Shown here: positions 25,069 through 32,865 of the stretch, one piece after another
Layout: each line of letters opens with the position of its first letter
Position numbering within the stretch: the first letter of the stretch is position 1
Assembly (NCBI GenBank): GCA_016704565.1
Contig: JADIZV010000001.1
Span: forward strand, 682,001 to 746,000
Source of the DNA: Candidatus Phosphoribacter baldrii
GTDB lineage: Bacteria > Actinomycetota > Actinomycetes > Actinomycetales > Dermatophilaceae
Direction of reading: 5' to 3'
DNA: 64,000 bases
Notes under the pieces: generated by a model
What the model was told of the DNA's origin: nothing
Database searches by the model: none
Seen by the model: only the letters and a program-made list of their open reading frames with translations
Made by a program: the position numbers and the translations under genes

Positions 25069-26437
25069 CAGCCTGCTCACGGCCACTCTCTTCGGCCACC
25101 GTTACGAGTTCCGCGACATCAAGGACCTGCTGGCCAAGGCCAACGAGGAGAAGTCCGGCGACCGCCTCGCGGGCATCGCCGCACAGTCCGCGGCCGAGCG
25201 GATGGCCGCGAAACACGTCCTCGCCGAGGTCACCCTGGCGACCCTGCGCGCCAACCCCGCCGTTCCCTATGAGCAGGACGAGGTCACCCGGGTCATCGAT
25301 GACGCGGTGAACGAGGCGGCATACGGGCAGATCAAGGGATGGGCGGTCGGTGACCTCCGCGAGTGGATCCTCGCCGACACGACCACCAACGAGATGATCC
25401 GGCACGCGGCAGGCGGGATGACCGCGGAGATGATCGCGGCCGTCACCAAGCTGATGAGCAACCTCGACCTCATGCTCGCGGCGAAGAAGATCCGCAACGT
25501 CACCCACTGCAACAACACGATGGGGCTGCCAGGGACGCTCGGGTCTCGGCTGCAACCCAACCACCAGACCGACTCCGTCGAAGGCATCCGCGCGGCGATC
25601 TACGACGGGCTCTCGTTCGGCTCGGGCGACGCGGTCATCGGCATCAACCCCTCCGACGACTCGATCGGCAGCGTCTCGCGGCTGCTGGAAATGACCCACG
25701 AGGTCATCACCCGCTGGGAGATCCCCACGCAGAACTGCGTGCTCGCGCACGTGTCGACCCAGATGGAGGCGATGCGCCGCGGCGCGCCCCTCGGCCTGGT
25801 CTTCCAGAGCCTGTCGGGCTCCCAAAAGGGTTGCGAGAGTTTCGGAATCGACGTCGGGATGCTCGACGAGGCCTACGCCCTGGCCCAGCGGTATGCCGTG
25901 TCGACCGGTCCCAACTACATGTACTTCGAGACCGGGCAAGGCGCCGAGCTCTCCTCCGACGCCCACTTCGGCTCGGACCAGCTCGTCATGGAGGCCCGGT
26001 GTTATGGGCTGGCCAAGCGCTACCACCCGTTCCAGGTCAACACCGTCGTCGGCTTCATCGGCCCCGAATACCTCTACGACTCGACCCAGATCACCCGGGC
26101 CGGCCTTGAGGACCACTTCATGGGCAAGCTCACCGGCATCTCGATGGGCTGCGACGTCTGCTACACCAACCACGCCCGGTCCACCCAGAACGAAAACGAG
26201 AACCTCGCCGTGCTCCTGGCCGCTGCGGGCGTCAACTTCATCATGGGCATCCCGATGGGCGACGACTCGATGCTCAGCTATCAGACGACGAGCTTCCACG
26301 ACGCGCCGACCCTGCGGCAGTTGCTCGACCTTCGGCCGCTGCCGGAGTTCGAGACGTGGATGGAAGACCTCGGGCTCCTGCGCAACGGTCGCCTGACCGC
26401 TGCGGCCGGCGACGCGTCGTTCTTCCTGGGGCGGTGA
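25061..26437 (+). CDS. eutB: Ethanolamine ammonia-lyase large subunit EutB
   Basis: 458 residues from ATG at 25061, which overlaps the end of eutA. With EutC and adenosylcobalamin it converts ethanolamine to acetaldehyde and ammonia. Family signatures are THCNNTMGLPGTLGSRLQPN (with R163 and Q165, the substrate-binding pair), FGSGDAVIGINPSDD, NYMYFETGQGAELSS and GCDVCYTNHA. Length is that of typical EutB. No targeting helix is visible, so it probably enters the compartment through EutC. Confidence 0.96.
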   Translation: MTDSLLTATLFGHRYEFRDIKDLLAKANEEKSGDRLAGIAAQSAAERMAAKHVLAEVTLATLRANPAVPYEQDEVTRVIDDAVNEAAYGQIKGWAVGDLREWILADTTTNEMIRHAAGGMTAEMIAAVTKLMSNLDLMLAAKKIRNVTHCNNTMGLPGTLGSRLQPNHQTDSVEGIRAAIYDGLSFGSGDAVIGINPSDDSIGSVSRLLEMTHEVITRWEIPTQNCVLAHVSTQMEAMRRGAPLGLVFQSLSGSQKGCESFGIDVGMLDEAYALAQRYAVSTGPNYMYFETGQGAELSSDAHFGSDQLVMEARCYGLAKRYHPFQVNTVVGFIGPEYLYDSTQITRAGLEDHFMGKLTGISMGCDVCYTNHARSTQNENENLAVLLAAAGVNFIMGIPMGDDSMLSYQTTSFHDAPTLRQLLDLRPLPEFETWMEDLGLLRNGRLTAAAGDASFFLGR

Positions 26438-26443
26438 TGGAAG

Positions 26444-27418
26444 ATGACCTCTGAACCGCGAACAACCTCTGATGACCAGCTTCGCAGCATCGTCGCCGAC
26501 GTGCTGGCCGAGCTCGGCTCCCAGCGTGGTTCCGCCCCGTCAGCCGGTATGCCGCCCGCTCCCCTCCCAGCCTCCTCGGCCCTGTCCGCTGCGATCGCCG
26601 CTACCCCGGCGTCGACAACCGTGAGTTCCGGTCCCACCCCGCACATCGAGCTCGGTGACCCGACCCTGAACCGGCGGGCGCCCGGCATACCGAATCCGGC
26701 GAACCCAGCCGGACTCACCAACTTGATCGCGTCCACGGGAGCCCGGATCGGCGTCGGGCGGGCCGGGCCGCGGCCACTCACCCGGTCGCTGCTGCTCTTC
26801 CAGGCCGACCACGCGGTGACCCAGGACGCCATCTTCGGCGACGTGCCGCAGGCGTTGTTGGAGCGCTTCGGGATGTTCGCCGTGCAGACCCAGGTGACGA
26901 CCCATGACGAGTTCCTGCTGCGCCCGGACCTCGGCCGACGGCTCACCGACGAGGCGAAGGCGACGATCGGGTCGCGCTGCACGAAGAACCCCAACGTCCA
27001 GATCGTCGTCGGCGACGGGCTCTCGGCGGCCGCGGTCACCAACAACCTTGACAAGATCTATCCGGTCCTCGTCGACGGGTTCCGCTCGGCCGGACTGTCC
27101 CTCGGTGACCCGTTCTTCATCCGCTACTGCCGGGTCGGGATCATCAACGACCTCAACACCGTCATCGGCGCCGACGTCGTCGTCCTGCTCATCGGCGAGC
27201 GTCCCGGCCTCGGGGTCGCTGACGCTCTCAGTGTCTATTCCGGCTGGCAGCCCGGGCCGGGCAAGACCGACGCCGACCGTGACGTCGTCTGCATGATCAC
27301 CGAGAACGGCGGCACCAACCCGATGGAGGCCGGCGCCTTCGTCGTCGAACACATCCGCAAGGTCATCGCAGCCAAGGCCAGCGGCGTCGCGTTGCGCACC
27401 CAGGGAGGCGATTCCTGA
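26444..27418 (+). CDS. eutC: Ethanolamine ammonia-lyase small subunit EutC with N-terminal targeting helix
   Basis: 324 residues. The lyase domain (about 80-320) is recognised from ARIGVGRAGPRPLTRSLLLF, DHAVTQDAIFGDVP, GERPGLGVADALSVY and MITENGGTNPMEAGAF. It completes the B12 site with EutB. Residues 10-25 form an amphipathic helix, DDQLRSIVADVLAELG, followed by a ~50-residue Ala/Pro/Ser linker. That is the layout of a microcompartment encapsulation peptide. A nearly identical helix ends EutE. Six bases after eutB; its stop overlaps eutL. Confidence 0.95.
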   Translation: MTSEPRTTSDDQLRSIVADVLAELGSQRGSAPSAGMPPAPLPASSALSAAIAATPASTTVSSGPTPHIELGDPTLNRRAPGIPNPANPAGLTNLIASTGARIGVGRAGPRPLTRSLLLFQADHAVTQDAIFGDVPQALLERFGMFAVQTQVTTHDEFLLRPDLGRRLTDEAKATIGSRCTKNPNVQIVVGDGLSAAAVTNNLDKIYPVLVDGFRSAGLSLGDPFFIRYCRVGIINDLNTVIGADVVVLLIGERPGLGVADALSVYSGWQPGPGKTDADRDVVCMITENGGTNPMEAGAFVVEHIRKVIAAKASGVALRTQGGDS

Positions 27419-28074
27419 TGGCGGTCCGATCTCCGATCAAGGCCAGCATCCTCGCAACCCGGATCATCCCGTCGGTGCATCCCGGCCTGGCCCAACAGTT
27501 TTCGCTGCGGCCAGACCAACGCAGCATCGCCGTCATCACCGCCGACATCGACGACGTGCTCTATGCCTCCCTCGACGAGGCGACCAAAAAGAGCGATGTC
27601 GAGGTCGTCTATGCCCACAGCTTCTATGCCGGCTCCGCGCACGCGTCCGGCCCGCTGTCAGGCGAGATCATCGGCGTCCTGGCCGCCCCCGACCCGGCCG
27701 AGGCCCGCGCCGGGCTGGAGGCGTGCGTCGCCTACGCCACCAACGTCGCGTGGTTCGAGTCGGCCAACGAGGCGGACTCGCTCACGTTCTTCGCCCACCC
27801 GATCTCGCGCACGGGCACCTATCTGAGCAAGGCCGCCGGGGTCGAGCCGGGCACGCCGCTCGGCTATGTCATCGCGCCACCGCTGGAAGCCACGGTCGCC
27901 CTCGATGCCGCACTGAAGGCCGCCGAGGTCGAGTTGGCCGTATGGTTCGCTCCACCGTCGGAGACGAACTTCTCCGGTGGCTATCTCATCGGCGACCAGA
28001 GCGCCGTCGTCGCGGCCTGCCAGGCCTTCGGCGACACGGTCATCGCCATCGCCGCGGCACCACGGGAGGTGTGA
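27418..28074 (+). CDS. eutL: Microcompartment shell protein EutL (double permuted BMC trimer)
   Basis: 218 residues, the usual EutL size, with the EutL signature throughout (RPDQRSIAVITADIDDVLY, VVYAHSFYAGSAHASGPLSG, PISRTGTYLSKAAG). EutL has two circularly permuted BMC domains and forms trimers with a gated pore for substrate or cofactor passage. The ATG overlaps the eutC stop by one base (TGATG). Confidence 0.93.
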   Translation: MAVRSPIKASILATRIIPSVHPGLAQQFSLRPDQRSIAVITADIDDVLYASLDEATKKSDVEVVYAHSFYAGSAHASGPLSGEIIGVLAAPDPAEARAGLEACVAYATNVAWFESANEADSLTFFAHPISRTGTYLSKAAGVEPGTPLGYVIAPPLEATVALDAALKAAEVELAVWFAPPSETNFSGGYLIGDQSAVVAACQAFGDTVIAIAAAPREV

Positions 28075-28075
28075 G

Positions 28076-29659
28076 GTGACCGACTTCGACGCCGATCTGG
28101 TCTCCATCCAGGAGGCCCGGACCCTCGCTGTCGCTGCCCGCGAGGCACAGCGGGCCTTCCTGTCCGCGACCCAGGCCGACGTCGACCGGATCTGTGCCGC
28201 GATGACCCGGGCGATCATGGACAACGCACCGCAGCTGGCGCGGCTGGCTCACGAGGAGACCGGCTACGGCGTCGTCGCCCACAAGCAGCTCAAGATCGAG
28301 TTCGCCGCCCAGGGCGTGTGGGACTCGATCAAGGACATCCCCACCGTCGGCGTGCTGCGCCGCGACGACGAACGCCGGATCGTCGAGATCGGCTGGCCGG
28401 TCGGGGTCGTCGTCGGACTCACCCCGTCGACCAACCCCAACTCCACGGCGATCTTCAAGACCCTCATCGCGGTCAAAGCCCGCAATGCGATCATCATCGC
28501 CCCTCACCCGTCCGCGGTCGAATGCACGTGCGCCGCAGTGCAACTCATGGCCCAAGCCGGCGAGCGCGCCGGTATGCCGCCCGGTCTCGTCTCGTGCATG
28601 CGGCACGTCAGCCTGGCCGGGTCGCAAGAACTCATGCGGCACTACGCGACGTCGATGATCCTCGCCACCGGTGGCACCCCGATGGTCCGAGCCGCGCACA
28701 GCACCGGCAAGCCGGCCCTGGGCGTCGGGCCCGGCAACGTGCCGGCATACGTCGATCGCAGTGCCGACATCCCCGCAGCCGCAGCCGCGATCGTCAACAG
28801 CAAGGCCTTCGATTGCTCGGTCATCTGCGCGACGGAGCAGTCGGTCGTCGCCGACCGGCCGATCGCCGCGCAGTTGCGGGCGCGCATGGAGGCCAACGGC
28901 GCCCACTGGATCGCCAAGGAAGACCACGCCAAGCTCGCAGCGATCCTGTTCAACGCCGGCGGCGCGATGAACCCCAGGTCGGTCGGGCAGACCCCGCAGG
29001 CCCTCGCCGCGATGGCCGGGATCAGCGTCCCCGCCCACGCCCGCATCCTCGTCGCCGACCTCGATCGGGTGGGGCGCGACGAGCCGCTCTCGGGCGAGAA
29101 GCTCACCACGGCCCTCGGCTTCTATGTCGCCGACGGGTGGCGCGACGGCTGCGAGCGCTCCTTGGAGCTGCTGCACTACGGCGGCGACGGTCACTCGTTG
29201 GTCATCCACGCCACCGACGAGGACGTCATCCTCCAATTCGGGCTGGAGAAACCGGCCTTCCGCATCCTGGTCAACACGTGGGGCACCCTCGGCGCGATCG
29301 GCGCGACGACCGGCGTCATGCCTTCGCTCACCCTCGGCCCGGGCGGCGTCGGCGGGTCCGTGGTCAGCGCCAACGTCACGGTCACCCATCTGCTCAACGT
29401 CAAGCGCCTGGCCTACCCGTTGCGTCCCATCCCCCCGGTTGCCCTCGAACTCGCCCAAGGCGTCCGTCCCGTCCCCGGCGGCGTCGCCGCCACGGGTGGT
29501 GCTGCCAGCACGGGTGGTCCGGCGGCCGCCAGGTATGCCGCTCCGCCGGCTCCCAGCGCAGCGTCCGGCATGCCGGCTGGCGCAGTCGGCACTGCGCCGA
29601 CCGCCGAGCAGATCGAGCGCATCGTCGCCCGGGTCCTCGCCGACCTCGGGAGGTCCTGA
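28076..29659 (+). CDS. eutE: CoA-acylating acetaldehyde dehydrogenase EutE with C-terminal targeting helix
   Basis: 527 residues from GTG at 28076 (GGGAGG upstream; one base after eutL). It oxidises acetaldehyde to acetyl-CoA with NAD+. TPSTNPNSTAIFKTLIA, GVGPGNVPAYVDRSADI and the catalytic cysteine in SVICATEQS (C251) place it in the EutE/AdhE-type aldehyde dehydrogenases. After residue 465 comes an Ala/Gly/Pro linker, then AEQIERIVARVLADLGRS (510-527), an amphipathic helix nearly matching the EutC N-terminus and best read as an encapsulation peptide. EutE proteins usually carry this helix at the N-terminus, so the C-terminal position is notable. Confidence 0.94.
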   Translation: MTDFDADLVSIQEARTLAVAAREAQRAFLSATQADVDRICAAMTRAIMDNAPQLARLAHEETGYGVVAHKQLKIEFAAQGVWDSIKDIPTVGVLRRDDERRIVEIGWPVGVVVGLTPSTNPNSTAIFKTLIAVKARNAIIIAPHPSAVECTCAAVQLMAQAGERAGMPPGLVSCMRHVSLAGSQELMRHYATSMILATGGTPMVRAAHSTGKPALGVGPGNVPAYVDRSADIPAAAAAIVNSKAFDCSVICATEQSVVADRPIAAQLRARMEANGAHWIAKEDHAKLAAILFNAGGAMNPRSVGQTPQALAAMAGISVPAHARILVADLDRVGRDEPLSGEKLTTALGFYVADGWRDGCERSLELLHYGGDGHSLVIHATDEDVILQFGLEKPAFRILVNTWGTLGAIGATTGVMPSLTLGPGGVGGSVVSANVTVTHLLNVKRLAYPLRPIPPVALELAQGVRPVPGGVAATGGAASTGGPAAARYAAPPAPSAASGMPAGAVGTAPTAEQIERIVARVLADLGRS

Positions 29660-29754
29660 TGCGCTCACCGCCCCCGGACACTCTGGCGCGCCCTACCCCT
29701 GTGCGCCCCACCCCTGCCCGTCCAACCCCCGATCCGCACAACTCACCGCTCGAG

Positions 29755-29810
29755 TTCACCTCTGTAGGAAAAGTTCACCTTTGTCCGAAGATTCACCGCT
29801 GCAGGAAAGG
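29755..29810 (+). repeat. Three tandem ~18-bp direct repeats before eutM
   Basis: Units at 29755-29773 (TTCACCTCTGTAGGAAAAG), 29774-29791 (TTCACCTTTGTCCGAAGA) and 29792-29810 (TTCACCGCTGCAGGAAAGG) share TTCACC-CTG-GAA. A shorter related piece, CTCACCGCTCGAG, lies at 29742-29754. The last copy contains the AGGAAAGGAG ribosome site for eutM. Lower G+C than the surroundings. They may tune translation of the abundant shell protein or bind a regulator. Apart from this, 29660-29754 holds no gene. Confidence 0.6.
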
Positions 29811-29818
29811 AGCCCGTC

Positions 29819-30121
29819 GTGGCTAACGCTCAACTCATCGCTCTCGGGATGATCGAAACCCGGGGCCTGGTCGGCGCCATCGAGGCCGCCGACGCGATGG
29901 TCAAGGCCGCCAACGTCCAGTTGCTCGGCAAGGAACAGATCGGCGGCGGCTACGTCACGGTCATGGTCCGCGGCGACGTTGGTGCGGTCAAGGCCGCCAC
30001 AGACGCCGGTGCCGCAGCCGCTCAGCGCGTCGGCGACCTGGTCAGCGTTCACGTGATCCCGCGGCCGCACGCCGACGTGGAGAGCATCCTGCCGACCAAC
30101 GGCGCGATCTCCGCCGGCTAG
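29819..30121 (+). CDS. eutM: Major hexameric shell protein EutM/PduA-like (BMC-H)
   Basis: 100 residues from GTG at 29819 after a strong GGAAAGGAG site. The start ANAQLIALGMIETRGLVGAI and later EAADAMVKAANVQLLGKEQI, GYVTVMVRGDVGAVKAATDA and SVHVIPRPH define a canonical single-domain BMC protein. Such hexamers tile the shell facets. Following ~160 bases of non-coding repeats, it may be expressed more strongly than the enzymes. Confidence 0.95.
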   Translation: MANAQLIALGMIETRGLVGAIEAADAMVKAANVQLLGKEQIGGGYVTVMVRGDVGAVKAATDAGAAAAQRVGDLVSVHVIPRPHADVESILPTNGAISAG

Positions 30122-30164
30122 TGCGACCATGTGACCACGCCACGACGCGGTCACGGGGATCACC

Positions 30165-30743
30165 GTGAGCGCGGGGAGCGTCGGCCCTCGCTTCTTCACC
30201 GCAGACGACGTGCTGCGGGTCGCGGCGGCCGGCATGACCGCGCTCGTCGTGTCCCCTCGGGACCGCCTCACGCCGATGGCCCGCGACACCGCGCGGGACA
30301 AGGGCGTAGCGATCGTGGTGCAGGAAGGTGCCGCTCCCTCCGCGCCTGCGAGGGCGGCATACCCACCGATCGACTGGCCACCCCGGGCGCCGCGCCTCGT
30401 GCACGTCGCCGACGTCGCCCGTATGCCGTTGGGTCCCTTCCCCGCGCCGATCGACCGCCCGGCCATGGACGTGCGCTTGCGTGACGTCGTGGGTGCCGAC
30501 GACGGGCTGCCGATGGCGGCGGGGGTGCTCAGCCTGCGGGCTGGGTCGTTCCCGTGGCACTTGGACTATGACGAGATCGAATACGTGTTGGAGGGAGTCC
30601 TGGAGATCACGGCCGGCCAGGAGAAGGTCGTCGGGCAGCCCGGCGACATCATCGCCATCCCCAAGGGGACCTCGATCACGTTCGGCACGCCGTCGTGGGC
30701 GAAGTTCCTCTATGTCACCTACCCCGCGAACTGGAACGGCTGA
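30165..30743 (+). CDS. eutQ: EutQ-like cupin protein
   Basis: 192 residues from GTG at 30165. Residues 10-52 (FFTADDVLRVAAAG..., RDRLTPMARDTARDKGVAIV) match the N-terminal segment shared by EutQ and EutT. Residues 95-190 form a cupin barrel (AGSFPWHLDYDEIEYVLEGV, GQPGDIIAIPKGTSITFG). EutQ of enterobacteria is needed for compartment assembly and has reported acetate kinase activity. The stop overlaps eutJ by one base. Confidence 0.87.
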   Translation: MSAGSVGPRFFTADDVLRVAAAGMTALVVSPRDRLTPMARDTARDKGVAIVVQEGAAPSAPARAAYPPIDWPPRAPRLVHVADVARMPLGPFPAPIDRPAMDVRLRDVVGADDGLPMAAGVLSLRAGSFPWHLDYDEIEYVLEGVLEITAGQEKVVGQPGDIIAIPKGTSITFGTPSWAKFLYVTYPANWNG

Positions 30744-31798
30744 TGAACCAGACGACCCCTGGGTATGCCGCCGCGCCGCGTGGGGTGGAGATGTCCGGCG
30801 AGCAGCCCCCCGGCGAGAGGCTCGACCGCGCGGTGCTCGATGCGCGGATGGCCGCGTTGGCCGAGGTGCTCGATGCGGAGTCGATCGGGGCGCTGGTTGG
30901 TTCGGCAGCCCGTGGATCGCGTGGTTCCGGTGCGTCGTCGCGGGCCGAGTCACTGCTGGATTCGTCGCGGCCTTCCTCGGTGACGCCCACGATGGTGAAG
31001 GTCGGCGTCGACTTGGGCACGGCATACACGGTGGTCGTGGCCCTGGACGAGCAGGACCGGCCGCTGGCAGCGGCCTCCGCCCGCGCACAGGTGGTGCGTG
31101 ACGGGGTGGTCCTGGACTACCTGGGCGCGGTGGAGCTGGTGCGTTCGCTGAAAGAGCGCGTCGAGGCGCAACTCGGGTGCGCGCTGAGCGCCGCGCACGG
31201 TGCCTATCCGCCGGGGGTGCCGCTCAGTGACGTGCGCGCGGTGCAGCACGTCATCGAGGCGACCGGGATGGACTGCACCGGGCTGGTCGACGAGCCCAGC
31301 GCCGCCAACGCGGTGTTGCAGCTGCGCGACGGGGTCGTCGTCGACGTGGGGGGCGGCACGACCGGGGTGGCGGTCGTTGAAGACGGTCAGGTCGTGCACA
31401 CGGCTGACGAAGCGACCGGCGGCACCCATCTGACCTTGGTCATCGCCGGTGCTCTCGGGGTGAGCATAGAGGAGGCCGAGCAGCTCAAAACCGACCCCGC
31501 ACAACAACGTTCGTTGCTGCCGGTCGTGCGGCCCGTCATGGAAAAGGTCGCCGCGATCGTCGCGGCCCACACGCGGCGCTGGCCGGAGTCGACGCTCTAT
31601 CTCGTCGGCGGCTCGGTCGCCTTCCCTGGATTTGCCGAGGTCGTCAGCCAGGCCATCGGCCGGCCCGCCCTCGTGCCGGTGCACCCGGTGTATGTCACCC
31701 CCCTGGGCATCGCGCGCAGCGCGCCCGCCGCCCCGACCCAACCCCTGCTCACCACACCGCTGTCCTCACTGCCTGCAAGGAGCCCACGACATGGCTGA
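30743..31798 (+). CDS. eutJ: EutJ-like chaperone/ATPase
   Basis: 351 residues. From residue ~90 it is an actin/Hsp70-type ATPase: VKVGVDLGTAYTVVVALDEQ, VVVDVGGGTTGVAVVEDG and STLYLVGGSVAFPGFAEVVS. EutJ is a predicted chaperone of the ethanolamine compartment. The first 90 residues are an unusual extension: an amphipathic helix (LDRAVLDARMAALAEVLDAE) followed by a Gly/Ser/Arg linker, resembling a targeting peptide. ATG at 30743 overlaps the eutQ stop. Confidence 0.85.
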   Translation: MNQTTPGYAAAPRGVEMSGEQPPGERLDRAVLDARMAALAEVLDAESIGALVGSAARGSRGSGASSRAESLLDSSRPSSVTPTMVKVGVDLGTAYTVVVALDEQDRPLAAASARAQVVRDGVVLDYLGAVELVRSLKERVEAQLGCALSAAHGAYPPGVPLSDVRAVQHVIEATGMDCTGLVDEPSAANAVLQLRDGVVVDVGGGTTGVAVVEDGQVVHTADEATGGTHLTLVIAGALGVSIEEAEQLKTDPAQQRSLLPVVRPVMEKVAAIVAAHTRRWPESTLYLVGGSVAFPGFAEVVSQAIGRPALVPVHPVYVTPLGIARSAPAAPTQPLLTTPLSSLPARSPRHG

Positions 31799-32414
31799 AC
31801 AACTCGAGCTGCGCGCCTACATCTACATCGACCGGATGCAGCCGCAGTATGCCGCGTTTGTCGGCTCGATCACCCAGGGCGACCTGCCGGTCGAGGGCAT
31901 GGCCAGCCTGTATGTCGAGATGGCGCCCGGCAACCACGTCTTCCGGATCGTCGACGTGGCGGTCAAGGCGACCGACTCTCGACCTGGCGCGCAGATCGTC
32001 GAGCGGCAGTTCGGGATGTTCGAGCTGCACTCGCCGCAACAGGCGGAGGTGTTGCAGGCCGGCGAGGTGATCTTGCGTGAGCTGGGGCTGTCCGAGCGCG
32101 ATCGCTTGCGGCCGAGCATCGCGTCGCTGCAGGTCATCACGAACGTCAGCCCATATCAGTCACAGCTGCTCAACCGCTTCACGCGGGGCATGATGCTGGT
32201 GGCCGGGCAGACGATGCTCGTCGTGGAGTGCACGCCCGCGGCATACATCAACTATGCGGCCAACGAAGCGGAGAAGGCGGCCGACGTCAACCTCATGCAC
32301 GTGACCTCGGTAGGCGTTTTCGGCCGGTTGTGGATGGCCGGCACCGAGGCGAACATCAACACCGCGCGCGACGCGGTCGTGGCGGCATTGGAGGGTATCG
32401 ATGGCCGAAGCTAG
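31791..32414 (+). CDS. Shell protein with two EutS/PduU-like permuted BMC domains
   Basis: 207 residues starting eight bases inside the end of eutJ. The first half (RAYIYIDRMQPQYAAFVGSI... MASLYVEMAPGNHVFRIVDV... FGMFELHSPQQAEVL) and the second half (LQVITNVSPYQSQLLNRFTR... MLVVECTPAAYINYAANEAE... VGVFGRLWMAGTEANINTA) each follow the circularly permuted EutS/PduU order. EutS is normally a single domain of ~110 residues, so this looks like a fused dimer acting as a trimer (BMC-T). EutL (27418) is a separate, different double-domain shell protein. It overlaps the next gene by 14 bases. Confidence 0.75.
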   Translation: MAEQLELRAYIYIDRMQPQYAAFVGSITQGDLPVEGMASLYVEMAPGNHVFRIVDVAVKATDSRPGAQIVERQFGMFELHSPQQAEVLQAGEVILRELGLSERDRLRPSIASLQVITNVSPYQSQLLNRFTRGMMLVAGQTMLVVECTPAAYINYAANEAEKAADVNLMHVTSVGVFGRLWMAGTEANINTARDAVVAALEGIDGRS

Positions 32415-32865
32415 AGGGTTACGGCGCCGCTTCGTCACCCGGGTCGACGTCGAGGATGCAGCGCGGGCGGGGGTCGGAATCACGTTGGGTCCGACCGATG
32501 TCCTGACCGACGAGGCGCGGTCGCGGGCCCGGGATCTGCGGGTGGTCGTGTCGGTGACTGGGGCGGGTTCGGGTGTCGGCGTGGATGCGGGTGCGGGTGT
32601 CGGCGTGGCGCCGAGTGGCTGGGTCGGCAACCAGCTCGGTCAGCTCGGGCGGGGCGGGGCCTCGGCACGAGGCAATGCCGGAGCTGCGGCGGTCGGCTCG
32701 GGCTCCAGTGGTTCAAGCATTGGCAGCTCGGGCTCTGGTGCTTCGGGCTCCGGGCCATCGCTGCGGGACCGCGTGCAGGCGGCCGTCATCGCCGAGTTGG
32801 GTCACGTTGACGACCGGGTGGTCCAGACCATCGAAGCCGTCCTCGCTCGCCGGGGCCTCAGCTAA
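32401..32865 (+). CDS. Small protein: EutQ/EutT-type N-domain, Gly/Ser linker and C-terminal amphipathic helices
   Basis: 154 residues, last gene of the eut operon. Residues 10-50 (FVTRVDVEDAARAGVGITLG, DVLTDEARSRARDLRVVV) match the N-terminal segment of EutQ and EutT, but no catalytic domain follows. Instead there is a ~65-residue Gly/Ser/Ala linker and two amphipathic helices, SLRDRVQAAVIAELG and DDRVVQTIEAVLARRG, similar to the EutC/EutE targeting helices. It looks like a scaffold or adaptor linking cargo and shell. No adenosyltransferase domain is present. Confidence 0.65.
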   Translation: MAEARGLRRRFVTRVDVEDAARAGVGITLGPTDVLTDEARSRARDLRVVVSVTGAGSGVGVDAGAGVGVAPSGWVGNQLGQLGRGGASARGNAGAAAVGSGSSGSSIGSSGSGASGSGPSLRDRVQAAVIAELGHVDDRVVQTIEAVLARRGLS

